This document shows positions 51,948 through 62,334 of a stretch of 64,000 bases of DNA, one piece after another; position 1 is the first letter of the stretch, and each line of letters opens with the position of its first letter. Source of the stretch: Diprion similis (taxonomy: Eukaryota > Arthropoda > Insecta > Hymenoptera > Diprionidae). The stretch is taken from contig NC_060116.1 of assembly GCF_021155765.1 (NCBI RefSeq), forward strand, positions 6,262,001 to 6,326,000, given 5' to 3'. The notes below the pieces were generated by a model. That model saw only the letters and a program-made list of their open reading frames with translations. It searched no databases and was not told where the DNA came from. The translations under genes were made by a program, and so were the position numbers.

Positions 51948-52311
51948 GTGTTACGGAGTATTGGGAGAATCGTTGAGAAATATTACCCACTTATCCGTAA
52001 TATTACAAAACCTCATCGACAAGTGACACTTCCTCAATTCGTTCGGCTTGATGGTTACCTTAGAGGAACGGCGTCTTGCGCAGACGTATACTGTTTCAGA
52101 ATTTGGACGTGGACGTGTTGCATGCCCTCGAAATGATGTGGATCTTCTTGATCAAATCATATTAGATGTGATGCCAAACCATGAACAACGGATCAAACTT
52201 AGTCAGGCTGTTTACAGAAAAACGTATAACTTTTATCACGGTATGTATCTAACATTCTGTACTGAATGTATGACAAGGTCTCTCCTTGAATCTTCCTTGA
52301 AATCTCGATAA
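51948..52311 (+). pseudogene. Degraded coding fragment, possibly of the same F-box/LRR gene
   Basis: One frame reads GVLGESLRNITHLSVILQNL, a leucine-rich pattern, then a stop, then LEERRLAQTYTVSEFGRG and a Leu/Ile-rich stretch to about 52230. I do not recognise a family. The in-frame stop and lack of matching splice sites suggest decay. Confidence 0.25.
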
Positions 52312-53456
52312 TACCTACCAGTCATGGTTCAGTTCTTCAAATTGGAGGACAAGTACAATTAATTAAATCGAAATTCTAAAAGGGAGGCTTTCATGATTAG
52401 TCCAAGATTGTCCGACTACTGCACATTTATAATCACATTTATTGTAAAGTATAAACTTGTTTCTGATATATCATCCACCAATTTGAAAAATAGGCTAACT
52501 TATACTGTAATAAACCGATTCTATTGAATGACTCTTTGTTTTTCACAGAAAATAACTTGAAATTTATAAGTACCTAAGCGATGACATTGTTATGTTAAAC
52601 AATACGGCAAGTTAGAGAGTTTATAAGTTTTGAAAGAATGCTGAAGAAATTAATGAGGATTTCCAAAAACACAAACTTGAACAAGAACTACTGCTTGTCT
52701 AGAAATATCTGTCCATGTGCGGTCTTACCAGAAACTTAGGATGCAAAGGTAAAGTTATAAAAATAGGACTCATTGAGAACAAACCTTGTTAATTGATTTG
52801 AAAAAAGTAATGAAAACCAGTCGAAGGTTTAGAGATGACTGATGGAGGTGTCCAGTAAAATTTGAGTTATTCAGTCTATTGTGTGAAAAACTCTAATCAA
52901 CAACACAAAAATATTTATTATTTGCTTTTTGAGTAATTTTTTCGATTACAATTAGATTGCCGATATTTTGGGTTGAAACAGATATTATTTTTACTTGGAT
53001 TGATAAGAAAAACCATTTCTTTTGTTCATCATCTCTTAAATCACTTTATTTTCTTCGTACTGTGGTTGGATATTGAAATCTTCAAGATATTACAGCTCTT
53101 GCTTGAAAATCCATGCCAACCAAATATGAGTGTTTGGAGTGCAGATAGAGTGGAGTCTAGTGGTTCTCAAACAAATCAGGTACATAAAAACAGCTGGCAA
53201 GGGCACCGACAAAGTCTCTGCCCTCTTTGCTGAATGAAATATAGATGAAAAAATGTCTAATTTTGTTTGTCTCAAGTTCTACTTGTGTAATGTAGTTAAA
53301 AAGATAATTTGCTTCTGAAATTTAACTTATATTCACATCCAAAAATAAAAATTCTGAATTAGAGGTAAAAAAATTTGGTTCGACTTATATTTGGGCCAAT
53401 ACGGTATATTGAAAAAAAAGTAGCATGGCTCTTTTCAGACTGAATTTCAAGTACCT
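52312..53456. other. AT-rich stretch with no recognised feature
   Basis: Only short frames without domain resemblance. It separates the F-box-like remnant from the duplicated LRR block. Confidence 0.4.
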
Positions 53457-55112
53457 TTCATTATATTCTGAACTACTCCGTTCATTATACACTTTAATTA
53501 TAAGAGTCTGGTAATTTCTCAAACCGAAAATACTCCTTCTCAACTAGTTCGACTTATCGACGTAAAGACTAAGATTCAGAGATACTGAACTTACTATCGG
53601 CTGACATTTATCGCCAGATTCTTATATAATGACTTGAATGATGCATTTTACACTAGCAAGAACGTTTGCATCCATTTTTTATTCTTCCCCTTCTGGACTC
53701 GACCTTCAATTGAATGATCGTAAAACTTCTGAAAATTGTGACAATGTTATTGTCAACTTTAGCCAGTGCTATGATACTTAAAAAACTTGACTTGGAAAAA
53801 TAATATTCTTATCTGAAAATGCTTGAACAATGTATTGACTTATAATTTATTTCCATGCTATCATAGATCTATTTTGGACTCTGGCGTACTTATCAATATT
53901 GAGATACGAGGTGAATGGGCGATCGAAGGTATCAACCAACAACATGAAGATTCTCAAGATGAGGATTTGGAACAAGAGACCCCATGTTTCCGTAAGGTAC
54001 TGGAAAATTCTCCGAGTGTGGAAGCATTGATGATAATTGCTGGGTAATTATTGTTGATAACACAGATAATGTAGAGTAGTAGCAGTGATGAATACTACCA
54101 TGGGTAACACTTCTCGTCACTCGTGAATTTTCACGTTTTCGACATTCGCGTTTTCATTCTATACACGAGTGCTAGTTGAATTTGTGGACTAAACATCAAA
54201 TGGTAAAGAAGTATGTTTTGAATCAGTGATGTAAAACTTAATCCAATAATAACGTTTGATCATTTTACACTTTGCTCAAATTTATAAGGGAAAAACTGTT
54301 TTGAGATATTGGATGAATGGATTACTGAAACAGTAAAGTGAAAACTATGTCACACTCTTTCATTGATGCGTTTGGAGATTCATTTCATCTCCACGACCAT
54401 TTTTGGCACTCGTTGCACATCAGCTTAAATTCTCTCTTATTCCAAATGAAATTCTAACTAGTAGAGCTGAAGTATGATTTTACTTTCAACAAACTCCCAC
54501 ATGACAAGAATTCAGCCTGCGAAACTTATTTTTACGTGTGGCAAGAAATCGCTGATTCTGATCTTAAAAATGCCAAACATGGTCCATTCATCGCGTGCAC
54601 TCGACAATTCTCACTTCTATTTTCATTTTGATTTTATTCTATTTCGTAATTGAGTACCCATGTAAAATTTATGTATGTGAAACACGTGATAAGATCTCAT
54701 TCGCATGTGTTATAATTTCAGAATACAAAGAGGATCAGGATTGTGGGATTTGGCCGCACTGTGCGTGATCGCCGGTTGGAGAAGCCTTATCAGTTTGCAC
54801 CTGGTGAAAATCCCGATCAGAGAGGGTCAATTCCTGATGAAATAGGCGGGCAGTGTAAAAATTTGGATAAATTAAGACTTGAGAAATTAGGAAAGAGAAT
54901 GAAAGACTTTTTGATTGAACAGAGCAACTTGAGCAACGCCGAGAATCGGAAGCTCAGGGGAGTTTGTTTCAAACGTTTGAGAATTTCCAGTTCGTTGTTA
55001 TTAGATATGCAACGGTCCTGACAGAGATCATGTTTGTAATTTTTAGCTGCATTTCATTCACAAAGATTTACTACTTCCGTTCTCCTATGTCAACTTTTTA
55101 TACCGCCCAAAT
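53457..55112 (+). repeat. Segmental duplication, copy 1 (carries LRR exons)
   Basis: Aligns almost base for base with 62335-64000, the latter cut by the window end. Differences are scattered substitutions plus a short deletion near 54540 relative to copy 2 and an insertion in copy 2 near 63800. The homology start is sharp, at TTCATTATATTCTGAACTAC. Content: two leucine-rich exons described separately. Confidence 0.93.
53867..55021 (+). pseudogene. LRR (F-box/LRR-type) gene fragment, copy 1, frameshifted
   Basis: Exon A (53867-54040) has an acceptor ATCATAG and a GG-GTAATT donor and encodes an acidic linker and CFRKVLENSPSVEAL, an LRR-like segment. Exon B starts after TTTCAG at 54721. The spliced phase gives LWDLAALCVIAGWRSLISL then HLVKIPIREGQFL, again leucine-rich, but meets a stop at GATGAAATAG. 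One base out of frame the pattern resumes as EIGGQCKNLDKLRLEKLG. A single-base loss therefore broke the gene. An uninterrupted frame at 54743-55021 spans the break, but its first part is the wrong frame. Confidence 0.6.
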
Positions 55113-55219
55113 GGTTGAAGGAATTGTCACTTATATTTCTTTAGAATTATTTATTACAATTTTAAATTGAAAGAGGGTGGTATTGCTGATGTTAAAACAC
55201 ATAATTAATCTAAACATTA

Positions 55220-56200
55220 AATAGTCTACTTGCCCAAATGCATTGAAAAATGCTGTGATAATACATATTATGTATACATATACATAATATTGCTCAAATA
55301 TTTGAAAACATTATCTACACCAAAATTTTTAAATTTAAAAAGAAAACAATTTGGGTTTGTTAAAAATTGTGGGACAACTGATACACCTGACAACATCACC
55401 ATTAGATTTTATAAAAAATAGATAACAATACTCCGTTAGCTATAACCTTTGTTGACAAAAGCACAGTAGACCACAAAATTCTTCTGGATAAGATATACAA
55501 CTATGGAATCAGAGGTGATGCTCATAAGCGTTTGACCAGCTGCCTTAGTAATAGGCTAAGAGTTCAAACTAATGATATAGTAAGTGAATTTATGACCAAA
55601 AATATTAGAGTGCCTCAAGGGACACTTGGACCTTTGATGTTTATGTTAAATGTTGATAATCTTCTTGATGCTATGCGTGATGATACTGTCATAATATCGT
55701 ATGATACAACTTGGTCAGATGCAGAATCAAAAATGAATCACTACCTCAATCAAGTATCTGTAAGGCTAGCCCAAACAAATTATCACTCAACGTTGATAAA
55801 ACAGTTTATATGATTTTTGGTAATCGCTGTGACAGTATTCCAGATTCTATGAATATTCATATAAATGGAAAGAAGATTTGAAAATTGAGTGAATGTAGAT
55901 ATTTAATTGTCTTTTTTTGATCTTCATCTAAAATGGAATAAGCATATCAACATACCATTTAAAAGAAAAAATACTTTACTAATTTTTTATAAATTATCTA
56001 AATATATGCAGACAGACATTAAAAATGCAATATTACGCTTTCTTCTAGGGTATAGTCAACTATGGGATTAGCTTGGGAGGAGCATATGATAATGATCTTA
56101 TTCTGCTGTAAAGGTATTACAAACAGAATTCTTTAAATTATACAGAAGAATGAATTTATCACCACTAAAAATCCATTAAGTTTAAGTTACTCGATTAACT
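55220..56200 (+). pseudogene. Degenerate non-LTR (Jockey/RTE-like) retrotransposon, reverse-transcriptase region
   Basis: In shifting frames the sequence reads KQFGFVKNCGTTD, then LLDKIYNYGIRGDAH, then LSNRLRVQTNDIVSEF, then RVPQGTLGPLMFML, the catalytic-core neighbourhood of a reverse transcriptase, then DTTWSDAESKMNHYLNQV, and finally a thumb-like VNYGISLGG region near 56060. Several stops and frameshifts mean it is dead. It lies immediately after the LRR block and ends before a poly-A-poor AT stretch. Confidence 0.85.
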
Positions 56201-57384
56201 GAGGTACTCGTTAAAATTTATTAAATAACAAAATAACATGTTAACTTTATATCCATTTTACACCTTAAAATCGTTCGTACCCCTCTTTTTTGCTTGCGAA
56301 AATCATAATCGATTTCTTTGTTAAATTTTTTGACTAAATCGCCTTTGCAATTTCGATTATTTATAATTTAAGCCATTTCGAAATCGAACAATTAAATTTT
56401 TGACCATTCATAATTTTGAGTTTTCAGATAATTTGTTTCGTCATCATTGTTTAAGCAATGATTCCAGTTAAGGACAACCAGCTATATACGGGATTTTGAA
56501 GATCATTGATAATAGGCTAGAGGAACGTTAGCACAGAAGTTTTCTGGCGTACCGAGTAATCAACATTGTAACCGGGCAAGTTGGTAAGTGTAGGGCACTG
56601 TTGACCAACCGTCAGGTGACGCGCAATATTTGGAGGGAAATGTGCCAAGTGAAGTAAGCTCTGGATCGACACTTGCTAGTCGGGTGGCGTAATCCGCTGC
56701 CGAAAAGTAGTTACGACTGCGAGGAGTTGGGCGGAAAGGAGATGGGCTGGGAGGGCGAAGAGGGGATGGAGCCCGGTCGTGCAACCGCCGTCCCCCTCCA
56801 TCAGACCAACTCTGCTTTACCCCAAAGTTCAATCCGCGGATCGCGTTCGATGGATGATCGATGAAGACCGCAGATAACGGAGCCCGGAAAATAGAAGGAT
56901 TGGCGTCGAGGGAATCCATCACTGCTATGAGGTACGTTTGAAGCTTTGCTTAATCGTATCAAACCTGATGAAAAATTCGGTTCGCGAGCAATACCGGGTT
57001 CTATTGAAACTTTTCGCGGGGTGAAACAGACCTGATTAGTTGTCTGAGTTCTGAATGGTCGTTCAATAGACCATTTGTTAATAAGACTCGTTTCGATCAA
57101 CATCGCGTAATATACTTATCGGCCAGATTCGGCTCCGAATTTATTTCGTTTGGAGTTGGCCGTGATTGTTAGTCTTAGCGTTCGATGCGCGTCGAAAATT
57201 GCATTGTAAACATTGTGTGTAAATAAACAGTGTCGTTTTGACAGGTAGTCCGGGATTAGCAAAATACAATAATAATTTTTTAGCCGACCCAGTTTGATCG
57301 ACCTGATGAAAGGTATGTCGGTTGATTCGTCATTCCGATAATTCATCAAAAATGTGAAAAACATCAATCTCATTTTTTCTCAAG
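56201..57384. other. Non-coding stretch with a GC-rich patch
   Basis: AT-rich DNA, then a GC-richer segment at about 56690-56880 with long open frames on both strands (minus 56922-56560, plus 56673-56864). Both are Arg/Pro/Ser-rich, and none has a recognisable domain. It could be a 5' exon or promoter-proximal sequence of a gene to the right. Confidence 0.35.
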
Positions 57385-57429
57385 ATGGCTGCTCTCGGTT
57401 TGGCGGCAAGTCGAGAGAAACAAAAGAGC
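57385..57429 (+). CDS. Candidate first coding exon with TISU-like start
   Basis: The context CAAGATGGCTGC at 57381-57392 matches the TISU initiator consensus SAASATGGCGGC at 11 of 12 positions. The frame MAALGLAASREKQKS ends at a GTATGT donor in phase 0, the same phase as the cassettes that follow. Unspliced, it would give a 35-residue peptide. No function recognised. Confidence 0.3.
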
Positions 57430-58186
57430 GTATGTCACACGAAGGTCAAGTTTCTGCCAATCAGAAGCCCCCGCGAGGAGGTAACTCTGTGATTGGTTCA
57501 ATATTCAAATGCTTCGATTTCTCGATTCGTTAGCGAATTCTTGGAACTGACCGAATTCTCAGAACGGACCTGTTGCTATCCGGGGCTTCAAATTTTCTCA
57601 AACTTCCACTCGCAACCACAGTTCGGTCAGTCTCAATCAAATATTTACTTCGCTGACGGGATTTGATACGATCTACGAAGTGATCTAGTGGCGAATTGTG
57701 GATGACAATACGACAAACGGTAAATATTAGCTGTAATTCGCGTACGAGAGTGTAAAATAAGTATCACTGTCTCGTCATTGCGAATCATTTGTACCCCTGT
57801 GATAGCAAGTTTATTAGATTATTCTTCGAAAGCAGGGTTGTGGTGTGAGTTGTGACATTTCCGAATGAGGCCGCAGGTTTAGTTTTCTTCCGAAATTTTG
57901 TAGCCAGAGATTCGCGAGCCATTGTTTTACACCGTGTACTGTTTTAGAGTGAACAAAGTGTGGAAAGCTCGAGCTAATTTTCCGTGCCTTAATTATCATG
58001 CCTTGTTGAATAGTACGACCTGAAATTGCGATGTATTGATTATCTGGAACAGAACGCGATCACAGATTAGTTACTTCTCACATTATCATTATATTTTTGA
58101 TTATATTTGTGGTAAATTTTACAATGCTGGGTACCCATTGATGATACAAATTGAATACACTAACAGAATGTTGTATCAACTTTCAG

Positions 58187-58309
58187 AAATTAACTGCAGT
58201 TATACCGTCAGTCGTCGTCAGAATTTGACTAATTTGCGATCCTTCATCGGGTGAGAATGCAGAACGAACGTCGAGGCTGCAGCGATTGCTTCTTCACGAA
58301 GAAAGACAG
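58187..58309 (+). pseudogene. LxxLL cassette 1
   Basis: 123 nt, acceptor TTTCAG, donor CAG-GTACAG. Frame 0 has one TGA (after VVVRI) and ends TSRLQRLLLHEERQ, keeping the LxxLL core LQRLL. The decay seen is one stop. Confidence 0.45.
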
Positions 58310-58469
58310 GTACAGCACCAATACGATTCTTACTTACCAGCTATTTTTTCACGGTCTACTCATTCAATCTTGAACTAAATCTGGTTTTCAATTCTGCATA
58401 CTTATTCGTACTTTTGTCTTTTATTTTTGAACTCTGCCCAGACTAACAAAATTTTATCCCAACTTACAG

Positions 58470-58592
58470 AAATCAACTGCAGTTCTACCGTCAGCCATGG
58501 TCAGAAATGGACTGAATTGCGATCCTTCGTGAGATGAGCGTACAGAACGAACGTCGAAGCTGCGCCGACTGCTTCTGCACAAGGAAAAACAG
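58470..58592 (+). pseudogene. LxxLL cassette 2
   Basis: 123 nt, acceptor CTTACAG, donor CAG-GTGCGT. Frame 0 has one TGA directly before DERTERTSKLRRLLLHKEKQ. LxxLL core LRRLL intact. Confidence 0.45.
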
Positions 58593-58751
58593 GTGCGTAA
58601 TCGATGCGATTTTTACTTACCAGCTACTTTTTCATCGCCTACTGATTTTGTTTTGAACTGAATCTGATTTCTGATTCTGTGCGCTTACCCGTGGTTTCTG
58701 TCTTTAGTTTTTAAACTCTGCGGACTAACAAAATATTATCCCAACTTGCAG

Positions 58752-58874
58752 AGATCAATTGCAGTTCTACCGTCAGCCATGGTCAGAAATGGACTGAATT
58801 GCATTCCTTCATGAGATGAGAGTACAAAACGAATGTCGAAGCTGTACCGACTGCTTCTTCATGAGGAAACACAG
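58752..58874 (+). pseudogene. LxxLL cassette 3
   Basis: 123 nt, acceptor CTTGCAG, donor CAG-GTGCGC. Carries the same TGA as cassette 2, so these two share a recent ancestor. Core LYRLL intact. Confidence 0.45.
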
Positions 58875-59222
58875 GTGCGCTATTAATACGATTCTTACTT
58901 ACCAGTTTTTTTTTTTTGAAACTTTACGGCGAGTCAATTCGCAATTCATTGCTTTACACCGTGTACTGTTGCGAAGATGAAGAATTATCGGACAACTGTT
59001 CGGATACATCGAGCTAGTATTCCGTATCATCTCATTCCTCGTTGGGCTATGCAACCTGAAATGATGAAGTAGTGTTTGTCTGAAACAGAAAGCGATTGGA
59101 CATTATTTATTCCGTAAATCGTTATCATATTGTTTCTTGAATTTGTGGTAAATTCCAAGATGCCGTGTACCCATTAATGATACAGATTGAATACAATAAC
59201 AAAATATTACCCCGGCTTGCAG

Positions 59223-59345
59223 AGATCAACTTCAGTCGTACCGTCAGGCATAGTCAGGAGCGGACAGAATTGCATTCCTTCATCAGACGAGCGTACAGAA
59301 CGAACGTCGAAGCTGCACCGACTGCTTCTGCACGAGGAAAAACAG
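59223..59345 (+). CDS. LxxLL cassette 4, fully open exon-like unit
   Basis: 123 nt, acceptor GGCTTGCAG, donor CAG-GTGCGT, 41 codons without stop in frame 0. The peptide begins RSTSVVPSGIVRSGQ and ends ERTSKLHRLLLHEEKQ. TSKLHRLL is close in form to the nuclear-receptor boxes of p160 coactivators (family knowledge: vertebrate NCOA ILHRLL; fly homologue Taiman), so it could be a coactivator exon. That link is inferred from a short motif. Confidence 0.4.
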
Positions 59346-59477
59346 GTGCGTCATCGATGCGATTACTTACTCATCAGCCATCTTTTCGTTGTCTACTGAT
59401 TTCATTTTAAACTGAATCTGCTTGTGTCTTTTATTTCCAAACTCTGCAGACTAACAAAATATTATCCCAACTTGCAG

Positions 59478-59603
59478 AAATCAACTGCTCGTGTCGTACC
59501 GTCAGTCACGGTCAGAATTGGACTGAGTTGCGTTCCTTCATCAGATGAGCATACTGAACGTACGTTGCAACTGCACCGATTGCTGCTTCATAAGGAAAGG
59601 CAG
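59478..59603 (+). CDS. LxxLL cassette 5, fully open exon-like unit
   Basis: 126 nt, three bases longer than the others near its start, so the frame is kept. Acceptor CTTGCAG, donor CAG-GTACCA, 42 codons without stop. It ends TLQLHRLLLHKERQ. Same reading phase as the other cassettes. Confidence 0.4.
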
Positions 59604-59837
59604 GTACCATACCGATGTGCTTCTTTCTTAACAGCTCTCTTTTCCCCTTCTACTAATTTTGTTCTGAACTAAATGTGATTTTTAAGTCTGCGTACTTAGC
59701 TGTGATTCTGTCTTTTACTCTCAAACTCTGCAGACCATTCGTTTGTCAAATACAGTATTTGTCGATACAGGCAGCAGCGTTTGCTTGGATAAAATTCGAA
59801 TCGATTGTGTGATTTAATATGTGTACTCTCTCAAACT

Positions 59838-61744
59838 TCAGCGCAACGAGCAGGCGTACAACCCTGAACCTGTCCAACGAGATGGTACGGAAATATACCT
59901 CGTCGTCGAAGTGCGATGCAGCCTGTGATAGGTAAGATGAATTTTTATCCTTAAGTTGCCTTGAGTTGTCGAAATATGCAATAGCAACAATATACTTATT
60001 GGAAGAAATGATGAGAACCAAATAATTTGTCGATACTGAGTCGATGCCTGTCGAATAAACTTTCATAAATAAATTGAGTAACAAATATGATTCACTTTTC
60101 AGATGAACCATGAGAAGCTCGGAGGAGACTGGCGCAAGGAAAGACATGACGTTGAAAAATTTGAAGACTGTTGGAACTTGCTGTGGATACTGCGCCATGG
60201 CTCGCAAGCAGCAACATTCGAGTAACTCCTGAAATACACGGCAATGTCCGTGAGTCGCATGCATTTGGGTTATTGGTGTTTTCCTCCCTGGTGTCCCTTT
60301 GTTAGGTGGTGTGGCGGTAACAATTGTTACACTAAATCATGCATGGGTAGGCTCATTTGCTAAGGCAGCGGAGCTCATTTACCAATCGAATCATTTCCTT
60401 GTCATTGTTTTGAGCAACTTTCAAGTATCGTCAGAACCAATGCCCGCTGCCGAAAGTGGAATGAGCATCGCGACAGGGAACCATCGCTTACTCGACATTC
60501 GCGAGAAAAAAATCTGATTGACTTTTAAAATAATTCGAGGTATTGTCGTTTAAGCGGTGGATTTGCCTGAGGTTTAATTATATCCTCAAGAATTCTTTCC
60601 TAATTCAATATAACTCATCAAGTCTGGCACAACTTAACGTAATCCAAGTGCATACTTTTATTCGAGTCACTTTCCGTTTCACATTAGCCAGCACGAATTG
60701 ATCAATTGCAGATTTAGCTCGCTTAGAAAGATGCTGTTAAGCATGTAGGATGTCTAACCCATTTTATTTTCTTGACGTTTGTGTACCACGAGCCGTCCAG
60801 CAATTGCAAAACTACTCAGTAGTGAAGCTAGCGGTTGGCGGTACACGAACATCTTCCTCCCTACAGGTACACGACGAACAAGTAAGTCACACACACAACC
60901 ACGAGGCGATTGGAAATGAATGATTGTGTTGGAAAGAATGTGACAATCGTTAGCTCGAATATAGGTATTGAATCGGGCAGGTAGAGAGGGAATGGCATTG
61001 GGATCGGTTGGTTACGATTGTGAGTGTGAGTGTCTGTCTCTTCTTTTTTTCTGTTTTTTCATAACTCCGTTGGGTGGGTCGAAGATACAGGGAATCAGGC
61101 GAGGGTAGGCAGGTCGCGATGTACCGGAAGTGACTAACTTTTGTACATTCCACAGCGTCAGGCGACTGCAGAATTTTTGTTCCGTGACGATAAATTTTGA
61201 TAATGTTGAAAGTCGAGTCTTCTAGCGTCGTATTTACTTTGCCTGTTTCTCCGATTCACTTTCTGCAATCGCCTGAATGGGCTGAACGCGTCTCTGAATC
61301 ATCTACGCGTTTCGTGGTGCGCTAGATGAGAAGAGATGCTAAGCTCGAAGACGTCGCGTCGAAGAGGACCGCCGACCGTCACGCCACACAATGCATGTTC
61401 TTCATCCTCCCCCAAACCCCTGCCCGGACTTGATTTCGTATCTGAGGAAAAAAATCTGCATCGCAGCGTGTCGGAATCGTAAAGACACGAATGCGGATTT
61501 TCTTTCTACAGGATTATGCGACAAGTCCACTTACTTTAAGTTTTGTCTGTTTCCGAACAAATCGATCGCGCCTTTTTGCGCGTCGATTTCGCGAAAGCTG
61601 TTGAAAGCACAATGAGAACGTAAAAAATCTATTTTCAACACTTTTCTCACCCGTAATTACCAAAGTTTCCAAGTCAGTAACGCTGCCTTTTGCGCGTGGA
61701 CTTGGTACTTTCTGACTCTTGAGAACAAGCGCGGCATCTTTCAA
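59838..61744 (-). CDS. Uncertain three-exon minus-strand gene model, 103 codons
   Basis: Exons 61744-61651 (starts MKDAALVLKSQKVPSPRAKG), 60228-60096 and 59922-59838 have canonical GT-AG ends and consistent phases 1 and 2. No family is recognised. Competing readings exist: an uninterrupted 172-codon minus frame (60264-59746) runs through the last intron of this model, and the plus strand has exon-like segments at about 59841-59930 and 60105-60220. The locus is probably transcribed, but strand and frame cannot be decided by eye. Confidence 0.25.
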
Positions 61745-62334
61745 TGACCGGAAACGAAATCATGAGTGTGTAAATGACGATAAAAATTATGCAGAGCATT
61801 CATTTTGCTCATATTTTTTTATCTCTGATATTTAATGTGTAGGTCGAATTCTTTTTTTTTCTGCTTTTTATTGTGCCAATCAAATTTTTTCTTTGTTACA
61901 GCTCTAATTTCATACTTTTTTCGGGTCAATTAATCGTTTTCTACGTATACTAAGATAATAAAATAAATGTTTGTCGGTAAGACATTTCAACGTATCTAGG
62001 CAAATTACTTATTCGTCCAACAAATACTTATTTTGTATCGAATAATGTAATCTGCCTTTGGGGGTTGATGTTTTGCATTCAGCGAATCTGTGAATAATTT
62101 TTCATTCAACGTGTTTTCCTCTGTTTCAGGTGAATCAACCCGGTTACATGGATTTCACCGGTCGTGAAAACGGATATAATTTCCTTTCGGAGAAAATATT
62201 TACTGCAATAGTTCTTAGTCGATAATTGACTGTCGAAAGATTAATATTCTTTCGCAATCCGAAATATCTGCCGGAAACTATTGCAGGAAATATTTTCTCG
62301 GAGCTTTCCTTCAACTAGATTTTTCTGTTTCAGT
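60265..62334. other. Mixed non-coding region near the right end
   Basis: Contains the possible first exon at 61744-61651 and otherwise short frames. A slightly CpG-richer zone (about 61250-61390) precedes it. An imperfect inverted pair flanks 62195-62310 (GAGAAAATATTTACTGCAAT near 62192 against ATTGCAGGAAATATTTTCTC near 62281), which may be a small hairpin. No RNA gene recognised. Confidence 0.35.

Larger units (their letters stand above)
57890..59720 (+). repeat. Tandem array of five exon-shaped cassettes in a higher-order repeat
   Basis: Five related units lie in the same direction. Each consists of an intron-like spacer (TTTTGAACTGAATC, AACTCTGC, TAACAAAATATTATCCC) and a 123-126 nt cassette between an AG acceptor and a GT donor. 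Starts are 58187, 58470, 58752, 59223 and 59478. Units 1 and 4 also share an upstream segment (about 57900-58186 and 58935-59222, with TTACACCGTGTACTGTT and TGTGGTAAATT), so a larger block was duplicated too. A partial spacer recurs near 59700-59735. Confidence 0.85.

Noticed and set aside
54743-55021. Uninterrupted 92-codon frame in the LRR block taken as an intact gene
   Set aside because: Its first part is out of frame with the leucine-rich pattern and with the phase of the upstream exon; only the second part is LRR-like.
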